Assembly (NCBI GenBank): GCA_947463095.1
Contig: CANHRE010000022.1
Coordinates: 1 to 36,132, forward strand
DNA from: Flavobacteriales bacterium
GTDB lineage: Bacteria > Bacteroidota > Bacteroidia > NS11-12g > UBA955
Length of the DNA: 36,132 nt
Direction of reading: 5' to 3'
Shown: positions 1-8,164 of the stretch, in pieces
Layout of the letters: each line of letters opens with the position of its first letter
Position numbering within the stretch: position 1 is the stretch's first letter
Notes under the pieces: generated by a model
The model's database searches: none
Told to the model about the DNA's origin: nothing
The model's input: the letters and a program-made list of their open reading frames with translations, nothing else
Position numbers and translations under genes: made by a program

Positions 1-772
1 GGCCATTCTGAGTCCATACGGAGTTAATGACCCCTGAATTTATTTTCAGGCCGGTACCGGCTGCGGTTACCGTTTCGCTAGAAGGACCCCATTGTGTACC
101 GCTGTAGCGCAGGATAGCGTTGGTCGCCGGAACGGAATTTTGTATGGGGTTACCCTGTAACTGATTGGCATTCCACAGCGGGTCTGTATTCCGGGCGCTC
201 AGGGTAATCGTGCCGCTGGTGCCGCCTCCGGTAAGGCCCGTACCGGTAGTGACCTCGGTAATGGTGCCCACTGCCGCGTTTTTAGGAGCCCAGCTGCTTC
301 CGTTCCAGCTAAGTACCTGGTCTGTTGCCGCACCGCCGCCGCCAATTTGCGCTGGAGAAATTGTTCCGCTGATTCCGCCCGCCTGATTGCTGTACATGGC
401 ATAAGGAACGCTGATCAACTGCTGCGTGCCCAAATCCAGGAAGCCGCCACCGGTATTGGCTTCGGCCTTCAGATGGAACTGGTCGCTGCCCCAGTTGATG
501 GTGGAGAAGTTGCCGGAAGTAACGCTGCCCTTGCCGATGACACAGTTTACCAAACCGGTGTTGTTGCTCGTCAGGCTCTGGGTTTCTTCATATACCTTCA
601 GGGTAGCGCCTGCACCGGAATAGATGCCCAGACGCAGGGTTAGCGCCGTATTCGCCAGCGCCTGTCCACTCCCGTTGCGCAATGCAGCCTGATAATTGAT
701 GCCTTGTGGCGCCTGACTAAGCAAGCGGGAGGCCATTGTCAGCATCAAAATTGGAGAGAGTATTTTTTTCAT
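1..772 (-). CDS. Partial Bacteroidota surface protein, tail-fibre/collar-like (C-terminus outside window)
   Basis: An uninterrupted frame of 257 codons runs from an ATG at 772 off the left edge. The N-terminus (MKKILSPILMLTMASRLLSQ) looks like a signal peptide ending near Q20. It is followed by APQGINYQAALRNGSGQ, the start of a repeat-poor N-terminal domain that I recognise from many secreted Bacteroidota proteins. Residues about 75-130 contain GNFSTINWGSDQFHLKAEA and GTQQLISVPYAMYSNQA, also typical of that family. After that the sequence becomes Gly/Thr/Asn-rich and beta-repetitive (TGLTGGGTSGTITLS), as in trimeric fibre or tail-spike-like proteins. The C-terminus, where a T9SS sorting signal or an intramolecular chaperone domain could lie, is not visible. 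The function is unknown; a surface adhesin or fibre is an inference. An exact consensus promoter lies directly upstream. Confidence 0.8.
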   Translation of the reverse strand, partial: MKKILSPILMLTMASRLLSQAPQGINYQAALRNGSGQALANTALTLRLGIYSGAGATLKVYEETQSLTSNNTGLVNCVIGKGSVTSGNFSTINWGSDQFHLKAEANTGGGFLDLGTQQLISVPYAMYSNQAGGISGTISPAQIGGGGAATDQVLSWNGSSWAPKNAAVGTITEVTTGTGLTGGGTSGTITLSARNTDPLWNANQLQGNPIQNSVPATNAILRYSGTQWGPSSETVTAAGTGLKINSGVINSVWTQNG

Positions 773-789
773 AGACTGAAATATTTTAT

Positions 790-820
790 CAAACATAGAA
801 AATATAAAAAAACAAACAAA
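790..820 (-). promoter_or_regulatory. Bacteroidota-type promoter of the surface protein gene
   Basis: On the minus strand there is an exact TAnnTTTG -7 box (TATGTTTG, 790-797). A TTTG -33 box (817-820) lies a 19-nt A/T-rich spacer away. The -7 box ends 17 nt before the ATG at 772, so the mRNA leader would be only about 10 nt. Consensus and spacing match the known Bacteroides/Flavobacterium sigma factor recognition pattern. Confidence 0.75.
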
Positions 821-1014
821 ATCCGGTAGTTTTTATGTATCTAATTTCATTCAAAGAATATAATGTGATGCTCCGTGCCTCAGGGAACTGTTCTCCCAAA
901 CTGCTCAGGCTGAAGCTCGGTTTATTCAAGGTATGCTGTTATTGTTGGGCTCATGGCGTTTGCCTTTTGTCGAAATTGCCTTTAATTGCACGTAGTGATC
1001 ATCATCTTCGTGCC

Positions 1015-1929
1015 ATGAGCTATATCCTTGAGCTTGATTCCGTGTCTAAGCAGTATCAGTCCAAACTGGCGCTGGACAAAGTAAGTCTTGCCATTCCCCG
1101 CGGTGCCGTTTATGGTTTGCTGGGTCCCAATGGCGCCGGAAAAACCACCATGCTGCGCATCATCAACCATATTACCGGTCCCGATGAGGGCGAGGTGCGT
1201 TTTGAAGGTCATTCCTCTACTGTGGAAGACGCTTACAGGATGGGCTATATGCCCGAAGAACGAGGCCTTTATAAAAAGATGACCGTTTGGGATCAACTGA
1301 TATTCTTCGCCCGTCTCAAAGGTGTTACTGCCGCCGATGCCAAAATCAGGGCCAGGAGCTGGCTAAAACGCCTTGAACTGTTGGAATGGGCAGGGAAGAA
1401 GGTGGAAGAGCTCAGCAAGGGCATGGCCCAGAAGGTGCAGTTTATCGCTACCGTGATACACCAGCCAGACCTGCTCATCCTGGATGAACCCTTCAGCGGT
1501 TTTGACCCAGTCAATGCAGACCTGATGAAACAGGAAATACTGGCATTGCAGCAGCAGGGTGTTACCATTTTGTTCTCCTCTCACCGTATGGAAAGTGTTG
1601 AAGAAATGTGCAGCCATATCTGCCTGATCCATCAATCCAGGATTCTGCTTGATGGCAGCATCAGCAGCATACGCAAAGGTTATAAGAACCAGCAGTATGA
1701 ACTGATTACCTCTAGGCCTTATGAATCTCGTATGCCTTTGGCGGATATAACCAATGATGGGGTGGATGCCCATGGTGAATTCCATTGCCGCGTGCAACTG
1801 CAGGCCGGTACCAATGCCAAACAACTGATTCAGGATGTTATAGAACACAATGAATTGCTCATGTTCCGCGAATGGACACCCTCTGTCCATGAAATATTTG
1901 TCATGCATGTGAAGGGAGGTGCCGCATGA
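1015..1929 (+). CDS. ABC transporter ATP-binding protein (NatA/YhaQ-like)
   Basis: This is the 304-residue nucleotide-binding subunit of an ABC-2 type exporter. Visible motifs are Walker A GPNGAGKT (37-44), a Q-loop region GYMPEERGLYKK, signature LSKGMAQKVQ (a variant of LSGGQ), Walker B LLILDEPFSGFDP and the H-loop SSHRM. The C-terminal 80 residues form the small accessory domain usual for NatA/YhaQ-like ATPases. I chose ATG 1015 (MSYILELDSVSKQYQ) because homologous ATPases begin there. The frame is open back to 835, but that stretch has no ABC similarity. Its stop overlaps the permease start as ATGA, so the two are translationally coupled. The substrate cannot be read from the sequence. Family members export sodium, antibiotics or peptides. 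Confidence 0.93.
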   Translation: MSYILELDSVSKQYQSKLALDKVSLAIPRGAVYGLLGPNGAGKTTMLRIINHITGPDEGEVRFEGHSSTVEDAYRMGYMPEERGLYKKMTVWDQLIFFARLKGVTAADAKIRARSWLKRLELLEWAGKKVEELSKGMAQKVQFIATVIHQPDLLILDEPFSGFDPVNADLMKQEILALQQQGVTILFSSHRMESVEEMCSHICLIHQSRILLDGSISSIRKGYKNQQYELITSRPYESRMPLADITNDGVDAHGEFHCRVQLQAGTNAKQLIQDVIEHNELLMFREWTPSVHEIFVMHVKGGAA

Positions 1930-3218
1930 ACGCTGTATGGATTGTGCTGAGCAGGGAATACCTCACGCGGGTTAAAAAGAAAAGCTTCATCATCATGACC
2001 ATCCTTGGTCCCATTCTGGTGGCCTTGTTTTATGGGTTGATTGGCTATGTAGCCTCCCGTGAATCGGATTCCGATGAAGTTTATGAGGTGCTGCTGCACG
2101 ACGCCGGGGGCAGCATTGCGCCCCGCTTTACGCATGCAGAAGGCTTTCGATTTACGTTTACGAACGCTTCCGAAGACAGCGTCAGGCGTATGTTGCTGCA
2201 GGAGCGTTATTCCGGCTTTCTTAACATCAGGGATGTAGACCTGAACGCCCTGGACAGCGTGGAGTTCATCGCCATGGAATTGCCCGGACCGGCGCAAAAA
2301 AGGACGCTGGAGCGCAGCCTGGATTCGATCCTGCGCGCCGACCGTCTGAAAAAGGCTGGACTGAGCCAGGGATTTCTCGACAGCCTGAAAACACCCATCC
2401 GCATCCAAACGCTGGAACTAGGCAAAGACGGTACCATGGTGAATTCCATAGCAGAAGTGCGCGGAGGCATGGGCTTCCTCATGGCTGCCATCATCTACAT
2501 ATTCATCTTCATGTATGGCGTAATGGTGATGCGTTCCGTGCAGGAGGAAAAAACCAACCGCATTGTGGAAATCCTGGTGTCTTCGGTGAAGCCCTTCCAC
2601 CTGATGCTGGGTAAGATTACCGGCATCGCGCTGGTAGCCCTTACGCAGTTTGTTATCTGGATCGTGCTGAGCGTCGGCCTGATGACCCTGCTTAGCGGCA
2701 TCATCGCAGTTCCTTCGGGCAACGCCGGGGCAGCAGGTATGCCCATGCAAACCGGTGGACTTCCGGGCATCATGCAGGCCTTTATGGCGCTGCCCTTCTT
2801 GAAAATTGGCGGCCTGTTCTTGTTCTACTTCCTGGGAGGATACCTGCTGTATGCCAGCTTCCTGGCCGCCATCGGCGCTGCCGTAGACCAGGAAACCGAT
2901 ACCCAGCAGTTCATGTTCCCCGTTACCATTCCCCTGGTGTTTGCCTTTGTGATTGCCAGCAAGGTGGCCTTTGACGACCCGAACAGCAGCCTGGCGGTTT
3001 GGACTTCCATCATCCCATTTACCTCACCCATTGTAATGGTGGTGCGCTCAGCCTTCGACGTTCCCTGGTGGCAAATGGCCCTGTCCATGGTTTCGCTGGT
3101 CATAACCTTCCTGCTTATGGTTTGGCTGTCAGGAAAGATCTACCGAACCGGGCTGCTGATGTATGGAAAAAAGGTAAGTTGGAAGGAGTTGTTCAAGTGG
3201 CTGTGGTATAAGGATTAA
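1926..3218 (+). CDS. ABC-2 type transporter permease
   Basis: This is a 430-residue integral membrane partner of the preceding ATPase, overlapping it by 4 bp. The topology is the YhaP/NatB type. One N-terminal membrane segment (about residues 20-42, after a Lys-rich TRVKKKSF start) is followed by a roughly 140-residue extracytoplasmic domain. At least five further hydrophobic helices follow from about residue 185 to the end. The conserved cytoplasmic stretch VMRSVQEEKTNRIVEILVSS (about 200-219) is characteristic of ABC-2 permeases (ExxxxR...EILxSS). It probably forms a homodimer with two copies of the ATPase in the inner membrane. It is not GldF/GldG-like in length or motifs, so a gliding-motility role is not supported. 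Confidence 0.92.
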   Translation: MNAVWIVLSREYLTRVKKKSFIIMTILGPILVALFYGLIGYVASRESDSDEVYEVLLHDAGGSIAPRFTHAEGFRFTFTNASEDSVRRMLLQERYSGFLNIRDVDLNALDSVEFIAMELPGPAQKRTLERSLDSILRADRLKKAGLSQGFLDSLKTPIRIQTLELGKDGTMVNSIAEVRGGMGFLMAAIIYIFIFMYGVMVMRSVQEEKTNRIVEILVSSVKPFHLMLGKITGIALVALTQFVIWIVLSVGLMTLLSGIIAVPSGNAGAAGMPMQTGGLPGIMQAFMALPFLKIGGLFLFYFLGGYLLYASFLAAIGAAVDQETDTQQFMFPVTIPLVFAFVIASKVAFDDPNSSLAVWTSIIPFTSPIVMVVRSAFDVPWWQMALSMVSLVITFLLMVWLSGKIYRTGLLMYGKKVSWKELFKWLWYKD

Positions 3219-3246
3219 TGCAATTTGTGAAGATTTAATAAACATC

Positions 3247-3278
3247 CTTGCCATAACCGATTGCAGGGGCGATTTTTG
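3247..3278 (+). promoter_or_regulatory. Candidate promoter of the WD40 gene
   Basis: CTTG (3247-3250), a 20-nt spacer, and GATTTTTG (3271-3278) give 7 of 8 matches to TAnnTTTG. The elements lie in the 106-bp gap after the ABC permease. They would start transcription near 3285, shortly before the candidate start codons at 3295 and 3325. Confidence 0.45.
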
Positions 3279-3324
3279 CATTTGGCCGAATTGCATGCAA
3301 TTCGTAATAAAACGCTTAACCAAT

Positions 3325-4416
3325 ATGCGAAAAACCCTACTGTTGCTGCTCTTTCCCATCCTGTTTCTGCCGTTTTTGCGCGCACAGGTTCAGGATTCTT
3401 CCTATCGCTTCTACATGAAGTTTTCGGGTCATGGTTCCGACTTGGAATGTGTGGCCTACAGTTCTGACGGGAAACTGTTCGCCAGCGGCGGTTGGGATAA
3501 CCGCATTTTGGTATATCGTGCAGATACGCCCAATTTCGGTCAGAAAGTATTTACCCTGGAAGGGCACAATGCGGCAATCACCTGCGTGGCCTTCAGTCGG
3601 GATGCTAATTTACTGGCTTCGGCAAGTAAAGATTTCAGTGTGAAAATCTGGGATATGAGCAATGGCCGGTTGGTAAGAACCCTTTCGCAACATAATGACG
3701 TGGTGAATCGAGTTTTTTTTGATCAATCAGGATGGAATGTGCTTACCTGCAGTAATGATGGCACGATTCAGATTCTTGATATCACCAACATCATCAAGCC
3801 CAAAGTATTAAAAATAGGAACTCCGGTTAATGGTTTTGTGCAAGCGCCTGATAAGAAAAGTTATTATGTGGCTACCAACGGAGCTGAGGTTTTGCAGGTT
3901 GATGCAACGGGTAAGGTGCTGCAAAAAATGAGCGGACATATCGATGCGGTGAACCAAATTGAGCTGACACCGGACCGTAAGTTTCTGGTGAGCTGTAGCA
4001 ACGATAAAACGGCCATCATTTGGGATATCGCCAATGCAAAGCCTTTGCGCAAATTCATCGGACATAACTGGAAGGTTACCGGGTTTTCCATCAGCTCCGA
4101 CAGCCGTTACCTGCTTACAGGATGCAACGATGGTGAGGCCATCGTTTGGGATATGACGACCGCCAAGGCAATGACAACCTTTAAAGGCATGGGTACCAAT
4201 GTGCGTTGCGTGGCTTTTGCCCCGAATCTTACTCGTTTACTATTGGCCTGCTATATGCAGGTTTCTGACTACGGGGCACTAATGTACACTACGCCGCTTA
4301 TTCGGGTCACACCTGCCCCCAAGCCAGGCGCTGCTGCTAAACCAGCTACGGCACCCGCAAAACCGGTCACCCCCGCCAAGCCTGCTACCGCCGGAACACC
4401 GGTGAAAAAACCTTAA
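3325..4416 (+). CDS. Secreted WD40-repeat protein with Pro/Ala/Lys-rich tail
   Basis: This 363-residue protein begins with a signal peptide (MRKTLLLLLFPILFLPFLRAQ, cleaved after about residue 20). At least six WD40-type blades follow, seen as repeats of GH-x(20-25)-[IL][VW][DA]. Examples end in KDFSVKIWDM, NDKTAIIWDI and NDGEAIVWDM. The last blade is degenerate. The C-terminal 40 residues are a low-complexity tail built from PAKPxTxAKP units, possibly a linker to the cell wall or outer membrane. An in-frame ATG ten codons upstream (3295) would lengthen the n-region. I prefer 3325 because it gives a canonical signal peptide. WD40 propellers are protein-binding scaffolds, and no enzymatic function is visible. 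RidA follows after 14 bp, so the two are probably cotranscribed. Confidence 0.9.
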   Translation: MRKTLLLLLFPILFLPFLRAQVQDSSYRFYMKFSGHGSDLECVAYSSDGKLFASGGWDNRILVYRADTPNFGQKVFTLEGHNAAITCVAFSRDANLLASASKDFSVKIWDMSNGRLVRTLSQHNDVVNRVFFDQSGWNVLTCSNDGTIQILDITNIIKPKVLKIGTPVNGFVQAPDKKSYYVATNGAEVLQVDATGKVLQKMSGHIDAVNQIELTPDRKFLVSCSNDKTAIIWDIANAKPLRKFIGHNWKVTGFSISSDSRYLLTGCNDGEAIVWDMTTAKAMTTFKGMGTNVRCVAFAPNLTRLLLACYMQVSDYGALMYTTPLIRVTPAPKPGAAAKPATAPAKPVTPAKPATAGTPVKKP

Positions 4417-4430
4417 GATTCAGATTATTC

Positions 4431-4856
4431 ATGAGCGAAGATTTAAGTGAAGTGCACTCGCAAAGAGCACCTGAGCCTGTTGGTCTTTACCCACATGCGC
4501 GCCGCGTAGGTCAATTGTTGTTCCTTTCGGGCGTGGGCCCCAGAGAACGGGGTACGAAAAAGATACCCGGTGTGGAACTGGATGAACAGGGTAATATCGT
4601 TTCCTACGATATAGAAGCACAATGCCACAGTGTGTTCCGAAATGTGCGCTATATTCTCGAGGAATCTGGCAGCAGCTGGGGAAATATTGTGGACGTGACC
4701 GTGTTCCTCACGAATATGAAGGATGACTTTCCTACCTACAACCGTTTGTGGGCTGAATATTTTGCCGCGCATCCGCCCTGCCGCACTACGCTGGAAATCA
4801 ATTGCCTGCCTACACCTATAGCCATAGAGCTGAAGGTGATCGCCACGGTTGACTGA
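4431..4856 (+). CDS. RidA/YjgF family deaminase, 2-aminomuconate deaminase-like
   Basis: A 141-residue protein with the Rid fold. RidA-family enzymes hydrolyse reactive imine/enamine intermediates to ketones plus ammonia. The subfamily this one resembles (GLYPHARRVGQLLFLSG, residues 18-34) includes 2-aminomuconate deaminase of tryptophan/aminophenol degradation. The substrate-binding arginine (R118 in PCRTTLEI) and the glutamate near the C-terminus (E133 in IELKVIA) are present. The length is near the 142 residues of aminomuconate deaminases and longer than canonical RidA (about 128). No other kynurenine-pathway gene is in the window, so the specific reaction is an inference. It is transcribed with the WD40 gene and converges on the saccharopine dehydrogenase gene. 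Confidence 0.88.
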   Translation: MSEDLSEVHSQRAPEPVGLYPHARRVGQLLFLSGVGPRERGTKKIPGVELDEQGNIVSYDIEAQCHSVFRNVRYILEESGSSWGNIVDVTVFLTNMKDDFPTYNRLWAEYFAAHPPCRTTLEINCLPTPIAIELKVIATVD

Positions 4857-4872
4857 AGCGCTGCGCTTAGTC
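4851..4872. terminator. Hairpin spanning both stop codons of convergent genes
   Basis: GACTGAAGCG (4851-4860), loop CTG and CGCTTAGTC (4864-4872) form an inverted repeat with one bulged G. It overlaps the RidA stop (4854-4856) and the oxidoreductase stop (4867-4869). There is no T-tract on either side, so intrinsic termination is doubtful. A bidirectional RNA 3'-end structure is plausible. Confidence 0.35.
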
Positions 4873-6204
4873 GGGCTGAGGTTCCTCTGCTTCCGTAAAG
4901 CGGATTCCCCATTCTTCCAGGCTGCTCAGAATGGGATCATACCATGAGGGACTTACCGGAATGAGCACGCCTTTTTCTGTGATTTTTCCTTCGCAGATTA
5001 ATCGTACACCCATGGCAAGGGGCAAACCCACTGTTTTGGCCATGGCCGTCTTGCGCTGGTCATGACCTTCCACCACCAGCCAACTGTTCAACTGATGGTT
5101 TTTGTTGTTCCTGCGGTATGAAAACTGGTGGAGCATCACCACCTGGTCTTTGTCGTGTGTGCCCAGTGCCCATTTTGTCTTCAGCAGCTCCAGTAAGATT
5201 TCGGCGGGACTTCCGTGGTCCATTGGAAGTGGAGCATCGTCAAACAGGCCCAGCCACTCGAGTGCTGCAATATCAGCAGCATCGGCGCCGGTGAGCTCCT
5301 GTACGCTGTGTTGCATGCTGTTGGGTGATTCCGGCAGGAAGAAGGACAGGAACTGCTTTCCGCTGAGCCCGGGTTGGTTGATGGGCGTATCGGTATCGGT
5401 CATGCCTAACTGCACCAACGCATGCCAGGCGCTGCAAAATCCCGGCCTGCGGAAGGTGCCCCGGTACAGCGTAGGTATGCCTTTGATGCCGTAAGACATT
5501 TCATAGCTCAGGCTGTCGCGATTGGCATAGGCTTCAAATTCGCCGTAGCCGGGTATGCTGAAAGTATCTGTACGCCTGAACAGGCTGTGGTAGGGTATGC
5601 ACTTCAGAAAGTCGTTATGACGGTAGGTTGCCATACCAGATTTCCCTGCCGTAACTACATTCATGGGGTTCCAGGTGAACTTGTATTTCCATGGGTTGCC
5701 CATTGCGTCTTCCTCGCGTATCAGTCCGCCACAATGGCTTTCAAAGCCAGTGATTTCCGCGCCCGAATCCTTCAATCGGCGAATAATCTGCATGGCGCTC
5801 ATGTGGTCAATGCCCGGATCAAGACCGAGTTCGTTAATGAATATCAATCCACGGCCTACTGCCTGATGGTGGAGGCTGCGCATCTCCGGCGAAACATAGG
5901 AGGCTGTAGCCAGATGCTTCTCGTGTTCTATACAGAATCCCGCCACCTTCATATGCAGTGCCGGCGGCAACATGCTCACCGCCACATCGCACTGCATTAT
6001 GGCATGCTGCACAGCCAGTGCACTGGAAACATCAATAACATGGGCGTTCAAATGTTTTAGGCCTTCCAGTTGTGCTTCCAGGTTGGCCTTATTGGCATCG
6101 TATACATGAACGGAGTACGCAGGGTCTTCCTGAACCAGCTTGTCCAGGTATTCAAATAAATAATAGGTGCTGCGGCCGGCTCCAAAAACCGCGATATTCT
6201 TCAT
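4867..6204 (-). CDS. Saccharopine dehydrogenase family oxidoreductase
   Basis: This 445-residue protein opens with a Rossmann dinucleotide-binding motif VFGAGRSTYYL (residues 5-15). It has the family's ALHMKVAGFCIEHEKHLATA region and a central INELGLDPGIDHMSAMQII block, conserved in saccharopine reductases. The rest forms the alpha/beta substrate domain (ESHCGGLI, NPWKYKFTWNP). Its length matches yeast-type saccharopine reductase (about 446). These enzymes interconvert saccharopine with glutamate and aminoadipate semialdehyde, so a role in lysine catabolism is likely. A carboxynorspermidine-dehydrogenase-like relative is the main alternative but is usually shorter. A TAACTTCG box lies 4 nt upstream of the ATG, suggesting a near-leaderless transcript. 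It converges with RidA, separated by 10 bp. Confidence 0.88.
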   Translation of the reverse strand: MKNIAVFGAGRSTYYLFEYLDKLVQEDPAYSVHVYDANKANLEAQLEGLKHLNAHVIDVSSALAVQHAIMQCDVAVSMLPPALHMKVAGFCIEHEKHLATASYVSPEMRSLHHQAVGRGLIFINELGLDPGIDHMSAMQIIRRLKDSGAEITGFESHCGGLIREEDAMGNPWKYKFTWNPMNVVTAGKSGMATYRHNDFLKCIPYHSLFRRTDTFSIPGYGEFEAYANRDSLSYEMSYGIKGIPTLYRGTFRRPGFCSAWHALVQLGMTDTDTPINQPGLSGKQFLSFFLPESPNSMQHSVQELTGADAADIAALEWLGLFDDAPLPMDHGSPAEILLELLKTKWALGTHDKDQVVMLHQFSYRRNNKNHQLNSWLVVEGHDQRKTAMAKTVGLPLAMGVRLICEGKITEKGVLIPVSPSWYDPILSSLEEWGIRFTEAEEPQPD

Positions 6205-6255
6205 GCCGCGAAGTTAAGTACGGAATGCCGCTGCCGCGTGTTAAAGAACCATTGT

Positions 6256-7116
6256 TTATAATGAAACACCCAAGGCCTGCACCAGATTCCTGCAATATTC
6301 CCTAATTTCATTGCGGGTGAAGGTGAAGGCCTGATGCCGCGCTTCCTTGCTGCCCGTGGCCTTAGACGGGTCGCTGAAGTTGCGGTGCAGCCGCAGGCTG
6401 TCGCCTGGCATCCAGGGACAATGTTCCTTGGCGTGGTCGCAAACGCTCAGCATCAGTTCGAAATTTAAGTGGCCGTACTCAGTAACCAGATTGCTGCTGT
6501 GATGGCTGATATCCAAACCATCCTCAAGCATGATGGATATTGCATCCGGATTGACGCCGTGGGTTTCAATGCCCGCGCTGTACACCGCAGCATGCCTGCC
6601 CAGGAAGTGGGCCAGATATCCATGAGCCATCTGGCTACGGCAACTGTTGCCAGTGCATAAAACCAAGATTAAGGGCGAGTCTTCCGAAAGAGTTAGCTTC
6701 ATTGCCGTTGCCTGTTCACCACAGTCCTTGACTGCTTGCCTGCTCAACGCAATGCTGGCGGGTAATTGTTGCCGGTCTATGGTCTCGAATGCGTTTCTGC
6801 TGAAAAAACCGGTGGCGCGCTCCGTAAACAGGTACAGCGTATGTAGTTTCTTCAGCCGGGCAAGCAGCACCGCTGCTTTTACCAAGGCATTCCCGTAACC
6901 CTTGTCGCGGAATTCCCCGGCAACCGCTACAGAACGGAGTAAGGCGTCCTTTTCATGGGGTTCAATGGCAGCACAGGCAATCAGCCTGTCGCCCAGTGTT
7001 AGTCCAATCCAGATGTGGGCTGTATCGGCAGTATCGGGGAAACTCAGTCCTGCCTGATGAAGGAGTTGTTGCAGGGCCTCCATCTGTTCTGTCGGATTGA
7101 TAATACGGAGTTCCAT
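6256..7116 (-). CDS. arsC: Fused arsenic N-acetyltransferase (ArsN2-type GNAT) and thioredoxin-coupled arsenate reductase
   Basis: A 286-residue two-domain protein. Residues 1-142 are a GNAT acetyltransferase of the ArsN2 type, with acetyl-CoA loop FRDKGYGNAL (69-78), an ALLRSVAVAG strand and LYLFTERATGFFSRNAF. Residues 148-286 are an LMW-phosphatase-fold arsenate reductase. The P-loop is CTGNSCR (C154-R160, CX5R). A second redox pair is C226 and C233, spaced seven apart in CDHAKEHC, as in Cys10/82/89 of S. aureus ArsC. The general-acid Asp-Pro is in NFSDPSKATGS. All three catalytic cysteines are present, so the arsenate reductase should work with thioredoxin. The linker is only about 8 residues. 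It is the last gene of the ars operon, 5 bp after acr3. The two domains are usually separate proteins. Confidence 0.92.
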   Translation of the reverse strand: MELRIINPTEQMEALQQLLHQAGLSFPDTADTAHIWIGLTLGDRLIACAAIEPHEKDALLRSVAVAGEFRDKGYGNALVKAAVLLARLKKLHTLYLFTERATGFFSRNAFETIDRQQLPASIALSRQAVKDCGEQATAMKLTLSEDSPLILVLCTGNSCRSQMAHGYLAHFLGRHAAVYSAGIETHGVNPDAISIMLEDGLDISHHSSNLVTEYGHLNFELMLSVCDHAKEHCPWMPGDSLRLHRNFSDPSKATGSKEARHQAFTFTRNEIREYCRNLVQALGVSL

Positions 7117-7121
7117 TGGGA

Positions 7122-8153
7122 TTAGGTGTTAAAACTGCCTTTCCGCGCCAGCGCGAAGCGCACAAAAAGGATGAGTACGGGTACTTCAATCAGGGGACCT
7201 ATAACCGCTGTGAACGCCTCGGGGCTGTTCAGGCCAAATACGCCGATGGCTACGGCGATGGCCAGTTCAAAGTTGTTGCCTGCAGCGGTGAATGCTGAGG
7301 CCGTAGTAGTTTCATAATCTGCGCCGGTGTTTTTCATCACAAAAAAAGTGAAGCCAAACATGAGGATGAAATACAGCGAGAGAGGCAGAGCGATATGCAG
7401 TACTTCCCAGGGAAGCCGTATCATCATTTCGCCCTTCAGGCTGAACATCACCACAATGGTGAACAGCAGCGCAATGAGCGTGATGGGGCTGATCTTCGGA
7501 AGGAATTTGTGTCGGAACCAGGTTTCGCCTTTGCTTCGGATCAGGAAGAAGCGGGAAAACAGGGCCAGCAGGAAGGGAATACCCAGGTATATCCCTACCG
7601 TTGTGGCAATCTCGCCGAGCGTGATGGACACACGGAAGGCATCCATGCCAAGCAACGGTGGCAGATAAGCCATGAAAAACCATGCATACACAGCATAGAG
7701 CAGTATTTGCAGGATGCTGTTGATGCCTACCAACCCGGCGCAATAGGTGCGGTTGCCACCGGCAAGGTCGTTCCATACAATGACCATGGCAATGCAGGGA
7801 GCGATGCCGATTAAAACAAGGCCGTTCAGCAGGTGCGGTTCGTTGCGGAAAAACAACAGTCCCAGGCTGTACATGAGCAGTGGCGCCAGGATCCATGTGA
7901 TGAGCAACAGCAAAGACAGATGTTTTTTGTTGTGCAGCACTGATGGAAGCACCCTGAAATCTACCTTGGCCAATGGGGGATACATCATGGCAATCAACCC
8001 TATGGCAATGGGTATGTTCACTGAGCCCCGGCTGAAGCCCTGAAGCAGTTTGGGGATGGCAGGAAGGGCCCAGCCAATAAGAATACCTGCACCCATGGCC
8101 AGGAAAATCCACAAGGTGAGGTAGCGGTCAATGAAGGTGAGTCTTTTTTGCAT
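7122..8153 (-). CDS. acr3: Arsenite efflux permease ACR3
   Basis: This 343-residue, roughly ten-helix membrane protein of the BASS/ACR3 family exports As(III) (and in some members Sb(III)). The essential transport cysteine is C120, in the helix GIAPCIAMVIVWNDLAGGN. A conserved glutamate (about E323, in GPLIEVPVLILFVRFAL) is in the last helix. I start it at ATG 8153 (MQKRLTFIDRYLTLW). A longer frame begins at a TTG inside arsR and has no family support. There are 11 bp between the arsR stop and this ATG. Arsenite produced by the downstream reductase would be its substrate, so one transcript covers reduction and export. Confidence 0.95.
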   Translation of the reverse strand: MQKRLTFIDRYLTLWIFLAMGAGILIGWALPAIPKLLQGFSRGSVNIPIAIGLIAMMYPPLAKVDFRVLPSVLHNKKHLSLLLLITWILAPLLMYSLGLLFFRNEPHLLNGLVLIGIAPCIAMVIVWNDLAGGNRTYCAGLVGINSILQILLYAVYAWFFMAYLPPLLGMDAFRVSITLGEIATTVGIYLGIPFLLALFSRFFLIRSKGETWFRHKFLPKISPITLIALLFTIVVMFSLKGEMMIRLPWEVLHIALPLSLYFILMFGFTFFVMKNTGADYETTTASAFTAAGNNFELAIAVAIGVFGLNSPEAFTAVIGPLIEVPVLILFVRFALARKGSFNT

Positions 8154-8164
8154 TGGAAGGAAAG

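Noticed and set aside
835-1014. 60-residue N-terminal extension of the ABC ATPase
   Set aside because: Cys-rich, no similarity to ABC proteins; the conserved N-terminus starts at 1015.
1015-3218. GldA/GldFG gliding-motility exporter
   Set aside because: Permease length and architecture (single 430-residue ABC-2 with a large external domain) fit NatB/YhaP rather than GldF plus GldG.
5422-6060. 212-residue plus-strand open frame
   Set aside because: Antisense to the saccharopine dehydrogenase gene; no domain.
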